DNA of 64,000 bases from NCBI GenBank assembly GCA_037953625.1, contig CM075656.1, positions 85,765,001-85,829,000 of the forward strand, in the 5' to 3' direction. Shown in pieces: positions 37,740-47,236 of the stretch. The DNA is from Crotalaria pallida (taxonomy: Eukaryota; Streptophyta; Magnoliopsida; Fabales; Fabaceae). The notes below the pieces were generated by a model. The model saw nothing but the letters and a program-made list of their open reading frames with translations. It was not told the DNA's origin and did no database searches. The stretch's first letter is position 1. Each line of letters opens with the position of its first letter. The translations under genes and the position numbers were made by a program.

Positions 37740-38654
37740 AGAAACATCAGTAGTACAATCAGTATTATGATCTGCAGAAGTAAAACTAGTACAAGGAGAT
37801 AACCCAGAACTAGAATTATTACAAGTCCTAATGTTAGTAGCAGATAAAGCTGCTTTATTACATAAGGCATTAGAAGAAAAGGAACTTAGAACTAGCTTGT
37901 CAAAGAAATAAAGACCATCAGCGCCAATAGAACCTTGTAAAATTATCTCATCAGTATCCTGTAGTTTGACATAACAATGCGAGGCATGAAACTCAAAGTA
38001 AGCACGATTATCTGCACAAAACTTGCTGACACTAAGCAAATTTTTGGAAATATCAAGAGCATGCAATATTTGAGTCATATGCAGTAATTTTGAGCCAAAA
38101 GCAGATATGAAACTAGAATTGCCAATATGCGATATACCTATGCCAGAACCATTTCCCATGAGAAGTCTCTCATATCCAGGGAACACAGAATATTGTTGCA
38201 AATTATCAAGATGAGGTGTTACATGGTTTGTAGCACCAGAATATGGAAACCAAGTAGACTTAGCAAACATATCAGGCACTGCCATCATAGTCTGCATCTG
38301 ATTGGAAGAAGGATTAGTATTAGTAGTGGAGCCAATGGAAGGAGCTACAGATGTCAATGGCCTAGATGGAAAATTAACACCAGAAAAGTGTGATGGATAG
38401 ACAAGTGGAGGAGAAGGTTGAAAACCAGAGATAACAAGATATGTAGTAGGATATATATGAGGGAAGTGAGGACTGTAGGAATTTGCATAATAAGATACAG
38501 GATGTGAGAATGAAGGGAGTTGAGAAACATGAGCTAAAGGATGTGAAGGCATTTGAGCAGGATAATATCCAGTGGTAGGTTGAGACATGCCAAAAGAGGC
38601 TGGAATTTGAAAATTAGGTTGAGAATGAAGCATTGTATTCTGTTTGAACAGCAT
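37740..38654 (-). pseudogene. copia gag-protease region with altered protease motif
   Basis: A Pro/Ser/Tyr-rich linker is followed by the pol start: WFPYSGATNHVTPHLDN, LLMGNGSGIGISHIG, LLSVSKFCADN, then the pre-integrase segment DGLYFFDKLVL. The protease motif normally has Asp before SGATNH; here it is Tyr, which should abolish activity. The frame shifts relative to the zinc-knuckle segment near 38640. Integrase core and reverse transcriptase are absent to the left. Confidence 0.85.
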
Positions 38655-38952
38655 TTACAGCAAGTGCCTGAGCATGTGCTACAGGATCAAATCGAAAATA
38701 ACAAATAGTAGCATCATGACCTTGCATTTTACAGACTTGACAAGTGGCTTTATAATTGTTGTTATATTTATTTTTGCCTTTATATTTATTTTGAGTTAAC
38801 TGTTTGCCAGAATTATTAGCATTATAAGCAGCAGATTGATTTTGATTATTATGTTTAGGATTTTCATCATCATCTAGATCTGAATCATGAACAACTTTTC
38901 CTCTGTCTTGAGGCATAGTAGGAGGAGCAGGCGCCTGAGAAGTTGAAGGCAC
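38614..38952 (-). pseudogene. copia gag zinc-knuckle segment
   Basis: A CCHC knuckle CQVCKMQGHDATIC lies in a basic, Asn-rich stretch, as in plant copia gag proteins. It is separated from the rest of gag by the Cassandra insertion and runs out of frame near 38640. Confidence 0.85.
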
Positions 38953-39157
38953 TGATGGAGGTGTAAGACCCCGGGTTGACGAGGGCGGGGAGTGATCGAC
39001 GGTGCAAGAGACACGGACAAGGAGCGGCTCCTAGCAGGCTTCTAAAGGAGGGGTACATGAATGAACCGACACACCAGAATGAGAGGGTGATCCTGAGACT
39101 GTGTAGGTATGGGACTACATAGTACAGGAAGGCTTAAATGAATTGATTAGTACTACC

Positions 39158-39285
39158 CATATCAACAAGATGCATCTTCTTTTCGGTAGTCCATCACATA
39201 AGATCTCCATGGTTAAGCGTGCTTGACTTGGGGTAATTCTGGGATGGGTGACCTCCTGGGAAGTTTTCCCGGGAAGTGTGCGAGT
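39158..39285 (+). ncRNA. 5S rRNA-like domain in Cassandra LTR 1
   Basis: Similar to plant 5S rRNA from about its position 12 onward. The A-box region GGTTAAGCGTGCTTG and C-box region GATGGGTGACCTCCTGGGAA are nearly intact; the centre is diverged. A pol III transcript is possible, but a role as 5S rRNA is not implied. Confidence 0.82.
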
Positions 39286-39630
39286 GAGGACAAAGCACCC
39301 TGAAAAAAATCGTGTTGGTATGTGGGGACAGTCGCAATCCATTTGCCTGCCAGGGATGTTACAAATGGTATCAGAGCGGGTCCTCTCCCAGTACGGTGTG
39401 GTTCGGGGACGAACCAGGCGGAAGCTGGTGGGCATGTAAGACCCCGGGCTGACGAGGGCGGGGAGTGATTGCCGGTGCAAGAGGCACAGACAAGGAGCGG
39501 CTCCTGGCAGGCTTCTAAGGGAGGGGTACATGAATGAACCGACACACCAGAATGAGAGGGTGATCCTGAGACTGTGTAGGTATGGGACTACATAGTACAA
39601 GAAGGCTTAAATGAATTGATTAGTACTACC

Positions 39631-39758
39631 CATACCAACAAGATGCATCTTCTTTTCGGTATCCCATCACATAAGATCTCCATGGTTAAGCATGCTTGAC
39701 TTGGGGTAATTCTGGGATGGGTGACCTCCTCGGAAGTTTTCCCGGGAAGTGTGCGAGT
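39631..39758 (+). ncRNA. 5S rRNA-like domain in Cassandra LTR 2
   Basis: Second copy of the 5S-like domain. It differs from the first at, among others, the A-box (GGTTAAGCATGCTTG) and the C-box (GACCTCCTCGGAA), so it is probably the weaker promoter of the two. Confidence 0.8.
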
Positions 39759-39841
39759 GAGGACAAAGCACGCTGAAAAGACTCGTGTTGGTATGTGGGG
39801 ACAGTCGCAATCCATTTGCCTCCCAGAGATGTTACAGGAGG

Positions 39842-40677
39842 AGCAGCAGAAGTTAGAGGAAAATTACGCTGAGATTGTTGCTGTGCAGTTTGAACTCGAT
39901 TAGGATAAAAACCAGGTGGAAGTACAGTTTGGAGAGTATAATTCGAATCTCCATGAGATTGAGAAAGAGGTTGTACTTGTAGCGGTGACTGATATACATG
40001 TGCTACATTCGCAGAAAATGAATCAGGAATCAAATCTGAGGCATGACGTTGAAGGCGAGATTCCTGAGCAATCAGTAATAGTCCGAGTTGATCAAGCGTA
40101 ATCGGATCTATGCGACTAGTAACAGACACAATAAAGGAATCATATTCTTTAGGAAGACCTTCCAGAATGATATCAATTTGCTCAGCTTCACAAACATCTT
40201 GCTCCACAGCAGAAAGAGCATCAACGAGAGATTTATCTTTAAGCAAATAATCATTGATTGAGAGAGTGCCTTTTTTAATGTTGCGAAGTTCAGATCTAAA
40301 TTGACGCACACGAGCTTTGTTCTGTGTTTCAAAATACAGATGAATTGCGAACCAAAGTTCACTAGATCGAATGCAACTTACAAAGCGAGTTAACATAGGT
40401 TCCGATAGTGTAGAAAGAATCCAGGATAAGAGTTTTTGATCACGTGACTCCCAGGCGATGAAGTCAGGATTCACAACTTTTTGTGCATCATCATCAGCAG
40501 CAATGAAATAAGAAGGAATCTACTGATTTGCGTCAAGGAAATCATGAAATTGTAATCCTCTGATAGCAGCTGAGATTTGTGTTGCTTCCACACCTTAAAA
40601 TTGCGATCATCAAGTTTAATAGACAGTTGAGGAAACGCTGTGGTTTGTGGTGGATCGTAAGAAGCTCTTGATACCAT
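39842..40677 (-). pseudogene. copia gag, N-terminal and central part, frameshifted
   Basis: The frame opens at the primer site (MVSRASYDPPQTTAFPQLSI, then KLDDRNFKVWKQHKSQLLSE) and is lost near 40550. A second frame contains an in-frame TAG at ~40530 and then the main gag body: DAQKVVNPDFIAWESRDQKL, LSEPMLTRFV, LRNIKKGTLSINDYLLK, IDIILEGLPKEYDSFI. This is the copia-type gag (UBN2-like) domain. The Cassandra insertion separates it from the zinc knuckle. Confidence 0.86.
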
Positions 40678-40949
40678 GTTGAAGTTATGTAAAAGAAGAG
40701 AAAATGAAGAACAGTGAAGAAACCAGAAAACGATTATGAAAAGAGAGGGAAAATTAAGATATATTTGATATTTTGTTAATTCTGAATTTCATTGATTGAA
40801 TGAGATATTACATGAATTTTGGTATTTATAGATGAGCCACACATGATCAGCTACAACCAAACTCACTGATCAATGTTTGCACACCGAGAATCTAAAGAGA
40901 CGTGCCGCACAAGATTCTGAAATTCTGAAATACTAAAGGCATATTAACA
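40677..40949 (-). repeat. 5' LTR of the copia derivative
   Basis: 273 bp, TGTT...AACA, followed by the target duplication CACAT. It abuts the primer-binding site on the minus strand. Confidence 0.93.
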
Positions 40950-41205
40950 CACATAGATAGTCAAATAATTTAATAAGGGCAAAAAAAAAATTAATAAATG
41001 ATGCATAGAAAATATAAAATGACTTATAATTAGGACCAAGAAAATTTTTTAAAATGTGTCCTATATATAAGACCTGAGGGAGTATAAACTTTTATTCATT
41101 AAAAATGTAATTAATTGGTCTCTATCTTACTTATTTAATTTGCCAACATAATGCATCACGTTTACACTGCAAAGCATGGTTAAGTAGAAGGTAATCAAGG
41201 GATAT

Positions 41206-41477
41206 TCCTTCCGGTCCTATTTATAAGACTTTTTTGGAGTTTTTATTTTTGTCTTATTTATAAGACCTCATTTCAAATTTCAATAGCATTTAATTACTTT
41301 TTTCCACAAACACCCCTATTAAGTTAATGCTTTTTAGATTTCCAATAATAATTATAGGGGTAGTTTCGAAAAAGTATATGAAATTTTCACATTTTCAATG
41401 TCACTAACAAATTTAATCATTGTTCTTGATGGAAGTAAAAAATATCAAAAGGATATTATAAATAGAATCGGATGGAG
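41206..41477. mobile_element. Mariner-type MITE, family B, copy 2
   Basis: TTCCTTCCGGTCCTATTTAT faces ATAAATAGAATCGGATGGAG, with TA at both edges. The interior matches family B copy 1 at 30119-30391. Confidence 0.8.
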
Positions 41478-41803
41478 TATTATATTTTGAGGACAAAAGG
41501 TTCATAAATCATAACATTGTTCAAAATGGGTCCCTCTTTGCTTTGAATTTGATATATGCCTGTTTCTGTTTTCAAACCTTTCCTTCTTTCAAGTAAATTA
41601 AGTCAAACAACCGAAAGATAAAGCTGTTTTTTTCTCCAACCGTCGAAGCAGTGACAGTGTCCTGCTCATTTTGACCATAAAATGGCCACTTTAATTTTTA
41701 AGCTTAACATGATCATGAAGAGCCGTTGCATCTGCATGCTTGTCCCATTGCATGCCCCCTTGACTACAAAATTACTCCTATGTATCACGTTGTTCTCCAT
41801 GAC

Positions 41804-42359
41804 TAGGTATGGCAACGGGGCGGTGCTGGGGCGGATTATGCACTTCCCACACCCGCTCCCGTCTCAAAAAATTGCCTCCGCCCCCGCCCCCGTCCCCCGC
41901 CGGGTATCATAAAAGTCCACCCGTCCCCGTCCCCGTAGGGGGTCGGGTAAAACTGCACCGCACCCGTCCCCGCTTTTCTTTAAAAACAACTTTTCTAAAA
42001 CAGCTTTTCTTTTATAATATACCAACTTTTTCTTTTAAAAACAACTTTTCTAAAAGAGTATTTTCCACAAGTGATTTTTCTTAAGAGTCAAAACATTATT
42101 TTTAATATTTTTTTTATTACTATTATTATAAATTATATATAATATATAATATAATATACATATATAGTGTGAGTGGGTCGGTTTCGGGGCCGGGTGCGGG
42201 GCGGATAGTAGAATTACCACACCCACCCCCGTCCCGTGATTGAAAAAGCGGGTTTTCCCCGCCCCCGCCCCGATACCCGATTATAACGGTTTTTTCCCAC
42301 TAATGGCGGATCGGGTTCGGGCGGGTGCCCGCGGTTCTGGTTTTTTTTTGCCATGCCTA
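41804..42359. mobile_element. hAT-like element with GC-rich termini
   Basis: TAGGTATGGCAA at the left faces TTGCCATGCCTA at the right. The ends are followed inward by blocks of GGGGCGG / CCCCGCCCC type, while the middle is AT-rich. Flanking octamers TCCATGAC and TACATGAT match at 6 of 8 positions, compatible with a decayed 8-bp hAT duplication. No transposase frame is present; GC-rich reading frames inside are compositional artefacts. Confidence 0.62.
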
Positions 42360-42692
42360 TACATGATTAGCTTTGTCAATACTTTGATCATTGAAAAAAT
42401 AAGAAAAAAAATCGAAATCATTACTTTACCTAACTCACCTGCCTATGAATTCCTTTTGGTCCCTCTAAAGCAAATAGGGCCAACAATCATTCTATTCGTT
42501 CAATGTCACTCTTCAATATTGATGGTAGGTTGCTTCAAATAGTAGCATAACCTCCTCCTTTGAATATCATTGTTCTCATGTTCTTTTATACAATAAAATA
42601 CTCTCTTCTCCCCTATTGTTCATGGGGATTTTACAAAATGAGAAAATAATTTCCTTTTTCTTTATGGTCCTTCTCTATTGGAGGGTTAAATT

Positions 42693-42726
<34 letters not shown>

Positions 42727-43097
42727 TACAATATTAATTATGATACAATATTATAATTTTGGAATTTTGGCATATTTTATAGTGGGGGCAATTGGTCATA
42801 TTTTGCCCTAATTGTTCATAATAATTGTGATAAATGCATCGTAACCACAAATAATAGTAATTATAATTTAAAACCGTTCTCTCTCATTTCTTTATTTATT
42901 CATATTCCTAAACTAAATTTCAACCCTCTTTCCAATCTTGTACACTCTTCTCATTAATTAATTATAGAACTGGTAAAATTTAATTTTCTCCGATGTGAAA
43001 TTTCTCCGCAATTTAATTTTCTATTTCAAATCTCGTTATCCTTAAATGCCATGTTTGGGAAATATATCTGCAGAGCGCGTGGCAATACTTTATTCTC
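42360..43097. other. Gene-free stretch with a (TA)n tract
   Basis: Only AT-rich sequence is seen, with a TA microsatellite at 42696-42722. Confidence 0.6.
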
Positions 43098-43951
43098 ATG
43101 GGATGACAACGGGGCGGGGAACGTTCGGGGAGACCTTTCCCATTTCCCATCCTCGGGTCTCATTTGCCTCCCATCCTCATTCCCATGTCGGGGGTTGATT
43201 AACCCCCATCCTCATTCCCCATCACCCCACGGGTCCCCACAGAGAACCTAACTTCAACTTGACCCGTTATAAAATTCACAACGTCGAATATCATTTTTAA
43301 ACTTGTACACTACAGAAAAATAATGGTTAAAATTCAAGAGATTCAATTTAAAAAAATCGTTAAAATAATCGTTAATAATAATAAGAGTGAAGGGACACTT
43401 TGGTTCCTCAAGTTTTTTCGATAGGGACACTTTAGTCCCTCAAGAAATTTAATTCATTTTTAGTCCCCAAAGTTTTCCAAAAGTACCAATTTAGTCTCTG
43501 TCCTATTTCCGCTAGCCACTTCGTTGAGGGACTAAATTGGTATTTTTGGAAAACATGAGGGACTAAATTGATACTTTTGGAAAACATGGAGGACTAAAAA
43601 TGAATTAAATTTCTTGAGGGACTAAAGTGTCCCTGTCGAAAAACTTGAGGGATCAAAATGTCCCTTCACTCTAATAATAATTATAATTATAATAATATAT
43701 GTGAACTTACTAAAAAACCTATTTTTTAACTATATAAAGCCTAAATATTTAAGGACATATAACTAAAATTTTCGGGGACGGGGAACCCGCGGGGACAGCG
43801 GGGAACCAATCCCATTCCCTGTCCCAAAATCTGTTCGGGGAAAAAATCCCCCCATCCCCGCCCCCGCTGGGGAAAAATTCCCAAACTCGAGTCTCCAAAC
43901 GGGGCGTTCCCCGCGGGAATCCCCATCTGCAGTCTCCCATTGTCATCCCTA
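43098..43951. mobile_element. Second element with GC-rich termini
   Basis: GGGATGACAACGGGG at the left faces CCCATTGTCATCCC at the right; the inner flanks are G- or C-rich (CGGGGAACGTTCGGGG and TTCCCCGCGGGAAT). The layout equals that of 41804-42359, but the ends differ. A foldback MITE is inserted in its centre. No convincing target duplication was found. Confidence 0.6.
43387..43671. mobile_element. Long foldback MITE nested in the GC-ended element
   Basis: AGTGAAGGGACACTTTGGTT at the left is the near-perfect complement of the right end (AAAATGTCCCTTCACT). The arms continue for about 120 bp through TAGGGACACTTTAGTCCCTC and AAGAAATTTAATTCATTTTT to a short unpaired centre near 43515. A transcript would form a long double-stranded hairpin. 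Confidence 0.82.
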
Positions 43952-43954
43952 GTA

Positions 43955-44760
43955 AAAAGTTAGGTGGTTGCAAACAAGTTTTGAGGACTCATTTTAACAT
44001 TGCCGTTTCTTTTTAGTAGTCTCTATATCCTATGTAACGTTGTTTTGGCTATTTTTTCAAAAATATTTTTATTTTAGGATTTTAATATTTGATCAAATTT
44101 TTTCCAATTTTATTATTAGTCATTAATGATTATATTATTAATTTTATTTTGTTTTTAATTATTGCATCAATATAAATAAGATTATTTTAGTCAAAATAAA
44201 ATTTTACATCAATTAATAATTTCTTAATCTTTATATCAACCTAAAACATATGAACCGCAGTGAGCAACTATTCATACATCAACGTTTTTGAAGATCCGAA
44301 AGAATATACCGTTATATATATGTTAGGACTTAGGACATAGGACTGTTGGGTTGATGGGAAGCCTATAGTCAGTGTCAGTTAGCATAGCTATTGACTAACT
44401 AACAGTAGACCCCATAGAGTTGACTTAAAATAATTTTAATTGGATCCACAATCTCAAAGATCTTGATATTGAGCATCTTATCGTGCCAACGTCTGTCAAC
44501 CTCATCATCATCGAGTGCTTCGGTTTATCAGTTTATGTGGGTTGGTGTAACAGAGATCAATCCTTAATTTTTTTTTTTTTTTTTTTTTAAAGAGGATCAT
44601 ACTATAATAATAGGATGCCTTGCTCTTGCAAGGGTTCAAGGGAATGGAAAATGGTTAGAGCATATATATTTGAGAGGTTTGAATGTGAATAATCACACTT
44701 AATATTATGCAACAATTGACTACTCCTCCGATTCTAAATGACTTATTTCGATATGTTATT
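43955..44760. other. Gene-free AT-rich stretch
   Basis: No gene, RNA or bounded element was recognised. A run of 23 T lies at 44566-44588. Confidence 0.55.
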
Positions 44761-44767
44761 AATTATT

Positions 44768-45184
44768 AGGGTATTTCTATCATGCAATCCAAAAATGGAT
44801 GGTTGCTATGCAACCTTTTCTTAAACCAATAAAAAGTTGACACCTATGCCATGTCATTATTTGAAGTAGTTAAAATTAGTTTTTTGCAATTTAGTCCAAC
44901 ATAAAAAGTAAATTAAAAATTTAGTCCTTTGTACCTATAGACAAATTATAACTTTTAATTTTAAATTTAGTCACTTGCATTAAGCCTTTTTACACAAGTG
45001 ACTAATTTTAACTACTTTTAATTTTTTTTTAAATTAAAAGTTATAATTTGTCTATAGGTACAAAGGACTAAATTTTTAATTTATTTTTTATCTTGGACTA
45101 AATTGCAAAAACCTAATTTAACTAAATTTAAGAAAAGGTTGCATAGCAACCATCTAATTTTGGATTGCATGATAGTAACTCCCT
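44768..45184. mobile_element. Foldback MITE, ~417 bp
   Basis: The left arm (AGGGTATTTCTATCATGCAA) and right arm (TTGCATGATAGTAACTCCCT) are inverted. The pairing continues through GGTTGCTATGCAACC and CAAATTATAACTTTTAATTT to a centre near 44985. It is flanked by the direct heptamer AATTATT at 44761-44767 and 45185-45191. Confidence 0.82.
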
Positions 45185-45191
45185 AATTATT

Positions 45192-45647
45192 ATAAGCTTA
45201 TAAGATTGAATTTGATAAACCATTTGATGTTGATTGTAAACTTATAAATGATAAGCTTAAATTTATAACATTTTACGCATCTAAATAAGTCCATCTATCT
45301 AATTTTATCAAACAGTTTTAATTCAATTAGATAATTTATCAATTTCTAATATTTCGCTCATATTTTATAAGATTTCAAATAGTTAATATCTCCGTTCTTA
45401 TATATGAGTATTGTATTTGAAGTTAATTTGCATGTGAATTAAAGAAATAAGTTAATATTGTTAATGACATTGAAATATATAATATTTGATATATTTTTTC
45501 AAAATTACTCCTATAATTATTATTAAGGGTCTAAAAAGTGTTGAGTAAATAGAAGTGTTTATAAAAAATAATTAATATTATTGAAAATTGAGCAAAATAC
45601 TTTTTAAAAAAATATCAAAGCACTTCCACTATCTAAAATATATATGT
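45192..45647. other. Gene-free AT-rich stretch
   Basis: No gene is seen. The sequence around 45510-45600 resembles part of a mariner-type MITE interior but lacks clear ends. Confidence 0.45.
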
Positions 45648-46449
45648 ATGGGATGTATCAAGTGAGAAAACTATTTTTATATGAGAATGAGATGATAGAA
45701 TATCTGCCCTTAGATTTAAATAAACGGTTGAGATTAGAATTCCCAACTATTTATGTCACGTGCCTCTTTTTTTTTTTTTTTTTTTTGCCTACTGGTTCAT
45801 CAAATACGCATAGCAACCATCTGGCTTCTGCAGTCATGTACCCATATTAGATTAATTTCCCAACCATATGTAATCACGACATACAACAAATTTGCACTCA
45901 CTCACTTTCTTCCTCTGAAATTTGTTCACCATTCAAATTCACTATTCGAATTTCACATGTGCCACAACAAAAATTAAGGAAAGAATAAAGTCAAGAGTGG
46001 TCGTTCAATGAAGAGTAAATGAATTGGGTTTGTGAAAATATGCCAGAAAGAGAAACCAGAAGCGAAAAGTGATTTTTTGAAGGAAGGTCATTTGAGACAA
46101 AACATGGATTATGAAATAGTATATTTGGTTTGATTTGGTTTAAAAAATTTAGAGTATTTAAGGGAAAACGAGAGGGATGAGTATTGTTGACCATTGAAAA
46201 CTTTGGTGATTGATGGCTGTTGGAATAGAAAAGTTATGTTGCGAAGATGTAGATTGGGTTAGCACAAAGAAGATGGAAGAGTTGGTGGTTCCGATATTGG
46301 ACTGCAAAGTTCACGTTTTTTCTTTTTTTCTTTTTTTTTTTATATAGTATTAGATGCAAAAGAGTCACGTGAATTTTTTAAAAAGGGCAGATAATGTATC
46401 CTCTCATTCTCATATAAAAATAGCTTTCTCACTTGATATACATTCCCAT
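45648..46449. mobile_element. MULE-like TIR element with unidentified interior
   Basis: About 65 bp at each end are inverted copies. The left reads ATGGGATGTATCAAGTGAGA then CTATTTTTATATGAGAATGA; the right reads, in reverse, the same phrases, with ATCTGCCCTT in both arms. CACGTG-containing sequence follows on the left and CACGTGA on the right. The ~600-bp interior is not strongly AT-biased and has no recognisable domain. Flanks are TA-rich, so the target duplication cannot be called. Confidence 0.65.
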
Positions 46450-47236
46450 ATATATATATAAAAATAGGATATTATAAACTTTTACTTTGTCTATCTGCCT
46501 GCCGAACATAACTTTATAAATGGAAGATTGGAAATTTTCAAGTATTGACGTTCTCCTGAAAACAATTTGGTTAAATAATTCTTTTTCTCTGCCTAATTAA
46601 CTAGAGAATTTTCAAAGTGTTCATGCAGGCATATAGCCACTACTGTACTGGTTCCTTTCCTTTCACGTCAACCCAAGAAAAATATTTTATTTGCTTTTTG
46701 TGGAAAGAAAGATCAGTAATATTAGCTTTTAATATTCTTATCAAGTTATTAAATATATGAGAACCATTAAACAAAGAATAAATTCATATAATTTAATAAG
46801 TTCAACTTAAATATACTCAATAAAAAAAATATCATGATAGAAATAATATCGAAAATAGCATGTTAATATCCTCATTCTCGTGTTCCTTAGCTTATACTTA
46901 AGATTTATTTATTTTTTGAATGGACCTTACCTTATATAAAAGATAACATTAACAATTATAAGTACCAACAAAAGAAGAAAAACAAAAAAAATTAACAATT
47001 ATATAATGCATGCCACTCCCCTTCCTTCTCCCTCATCACATGCCTCACTCCTTTCTCTTTCTCTCATCACTTTTGTTAACTTTTTCTTCTAGTGGGTCTT
47101 CATTTCTTATGTCTTATTAGAGCCATATTCCTCTACACTCAAAACAGTGTTACTTTATATTTCCCCTCCAATTTGTTTCAAAGGACAAAAAAGGAAGAGA
47201 GAGTAATAGACCCTGTTTGGAGTAGGCAGAGGATTG
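46450..47236. other. Upstream region of the LOB-domain gene
   Basis: AT-rich sequence without a gene. A CT-rich tract at 47017-47075 (CTCCCCTTCCTTCTCCCTC and similar) lies 160-220 bp before the start codon and could belong to the core promoter or leader. Confidence 0.45.

Larger units (their letters stand above)
38962..39836 (+). mobile_element. Complete Cassandra TRIM retroelement with 5S rRNA-like LTRs
   Basis: Two 402-bp LTRs (38962-39363 and 39435-39836) begin TGTAAGACCCCGG and end GATGTTACA. They flank a 71-bp centre that starts with the primer site TGGTATCAGAGCGG two bases after the first LTR. The target duplication is GGAGG at 38957-38961 and 39837-39841. Each LTR carries a 5S rRNA-like domain (for example GGTTAAGCGTGCTTG and GGATGGGTGACCTCCTGGGA), the hallmark of Cassandra. 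The element encodes no protein and depends on enzymes supplied in trans. It lies opposite in strand to the host copia element. I count about 18 differences between its LTRs. Confidence 0.95.
37111..40949 (-). mobile_element. Ty1-copia LTR retrotransposon, internal deletion derivative
   Basis: Two 273-bp LTRs at 37111-37383 and 40677-40949 start TGTT and end AACA. The element is flanked by CACAT at 37106-37110 and 40950-40954. On the minus strand the primer site TGGTATCAAGAGC abuts the right-hand (5') LTR and a purine tract AGGGAAGA abuts the left-hand (3') LTR. The order gag, zinc knuckle, protease is followed at once by the C-terminal RNase H end, so integrase and most of reverse transcriptase are missing. 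My manual count finds 7 differences between the LTRs (about 97.4% identity). A Cassandra TRIM is inserted in the gag region. Confidence 0.93.
36948..41083. mobile_element. Mariner-type MITE, family A, copy 2, split by a copia element
   Basis: Sequence 36948-37110 joined to 40955-41083 (about 292 bp) matches the family A MITE in reverse orientation, with TA at the outer edges (36946-36947 and 41084-41085). The break falls inside the internal phrase AAAAACACATAGATAGTCA and is occupied by the LTR element at 37111-40949. Confidence 0.82.

Noticed and set aside
39158..39758. A genuine 5S rDNA repeat array
   Set aside because: The 5S-like units are diverged, embedded in LTRs with a primer site between them and bounded by a target duplication; no spacer repeat exists.
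39115..39840. Protein frames across the Cassandra LTRs (for example the 161- and 110-codon minus-strand frames)
   Set aside because: They run through 5S-like and LTR sequence on both LTR copies; Cassandra encodes no protein.
41809..42338. Proline/arginine-rich reading frames in the GC-rich ends of the hAT-like element
   Set aside because: They follow the C/G-rich terminal repeats, have no domain and lie on a transposon end; compositional artefacts.
43387..45184. CRISPR-like or other prokaryotic repeat system
   Set aside because: The inverted repeats are single foldback MITEs in a eukaryotic genome; there are no regularly spaced direct repeats with unique spacers.
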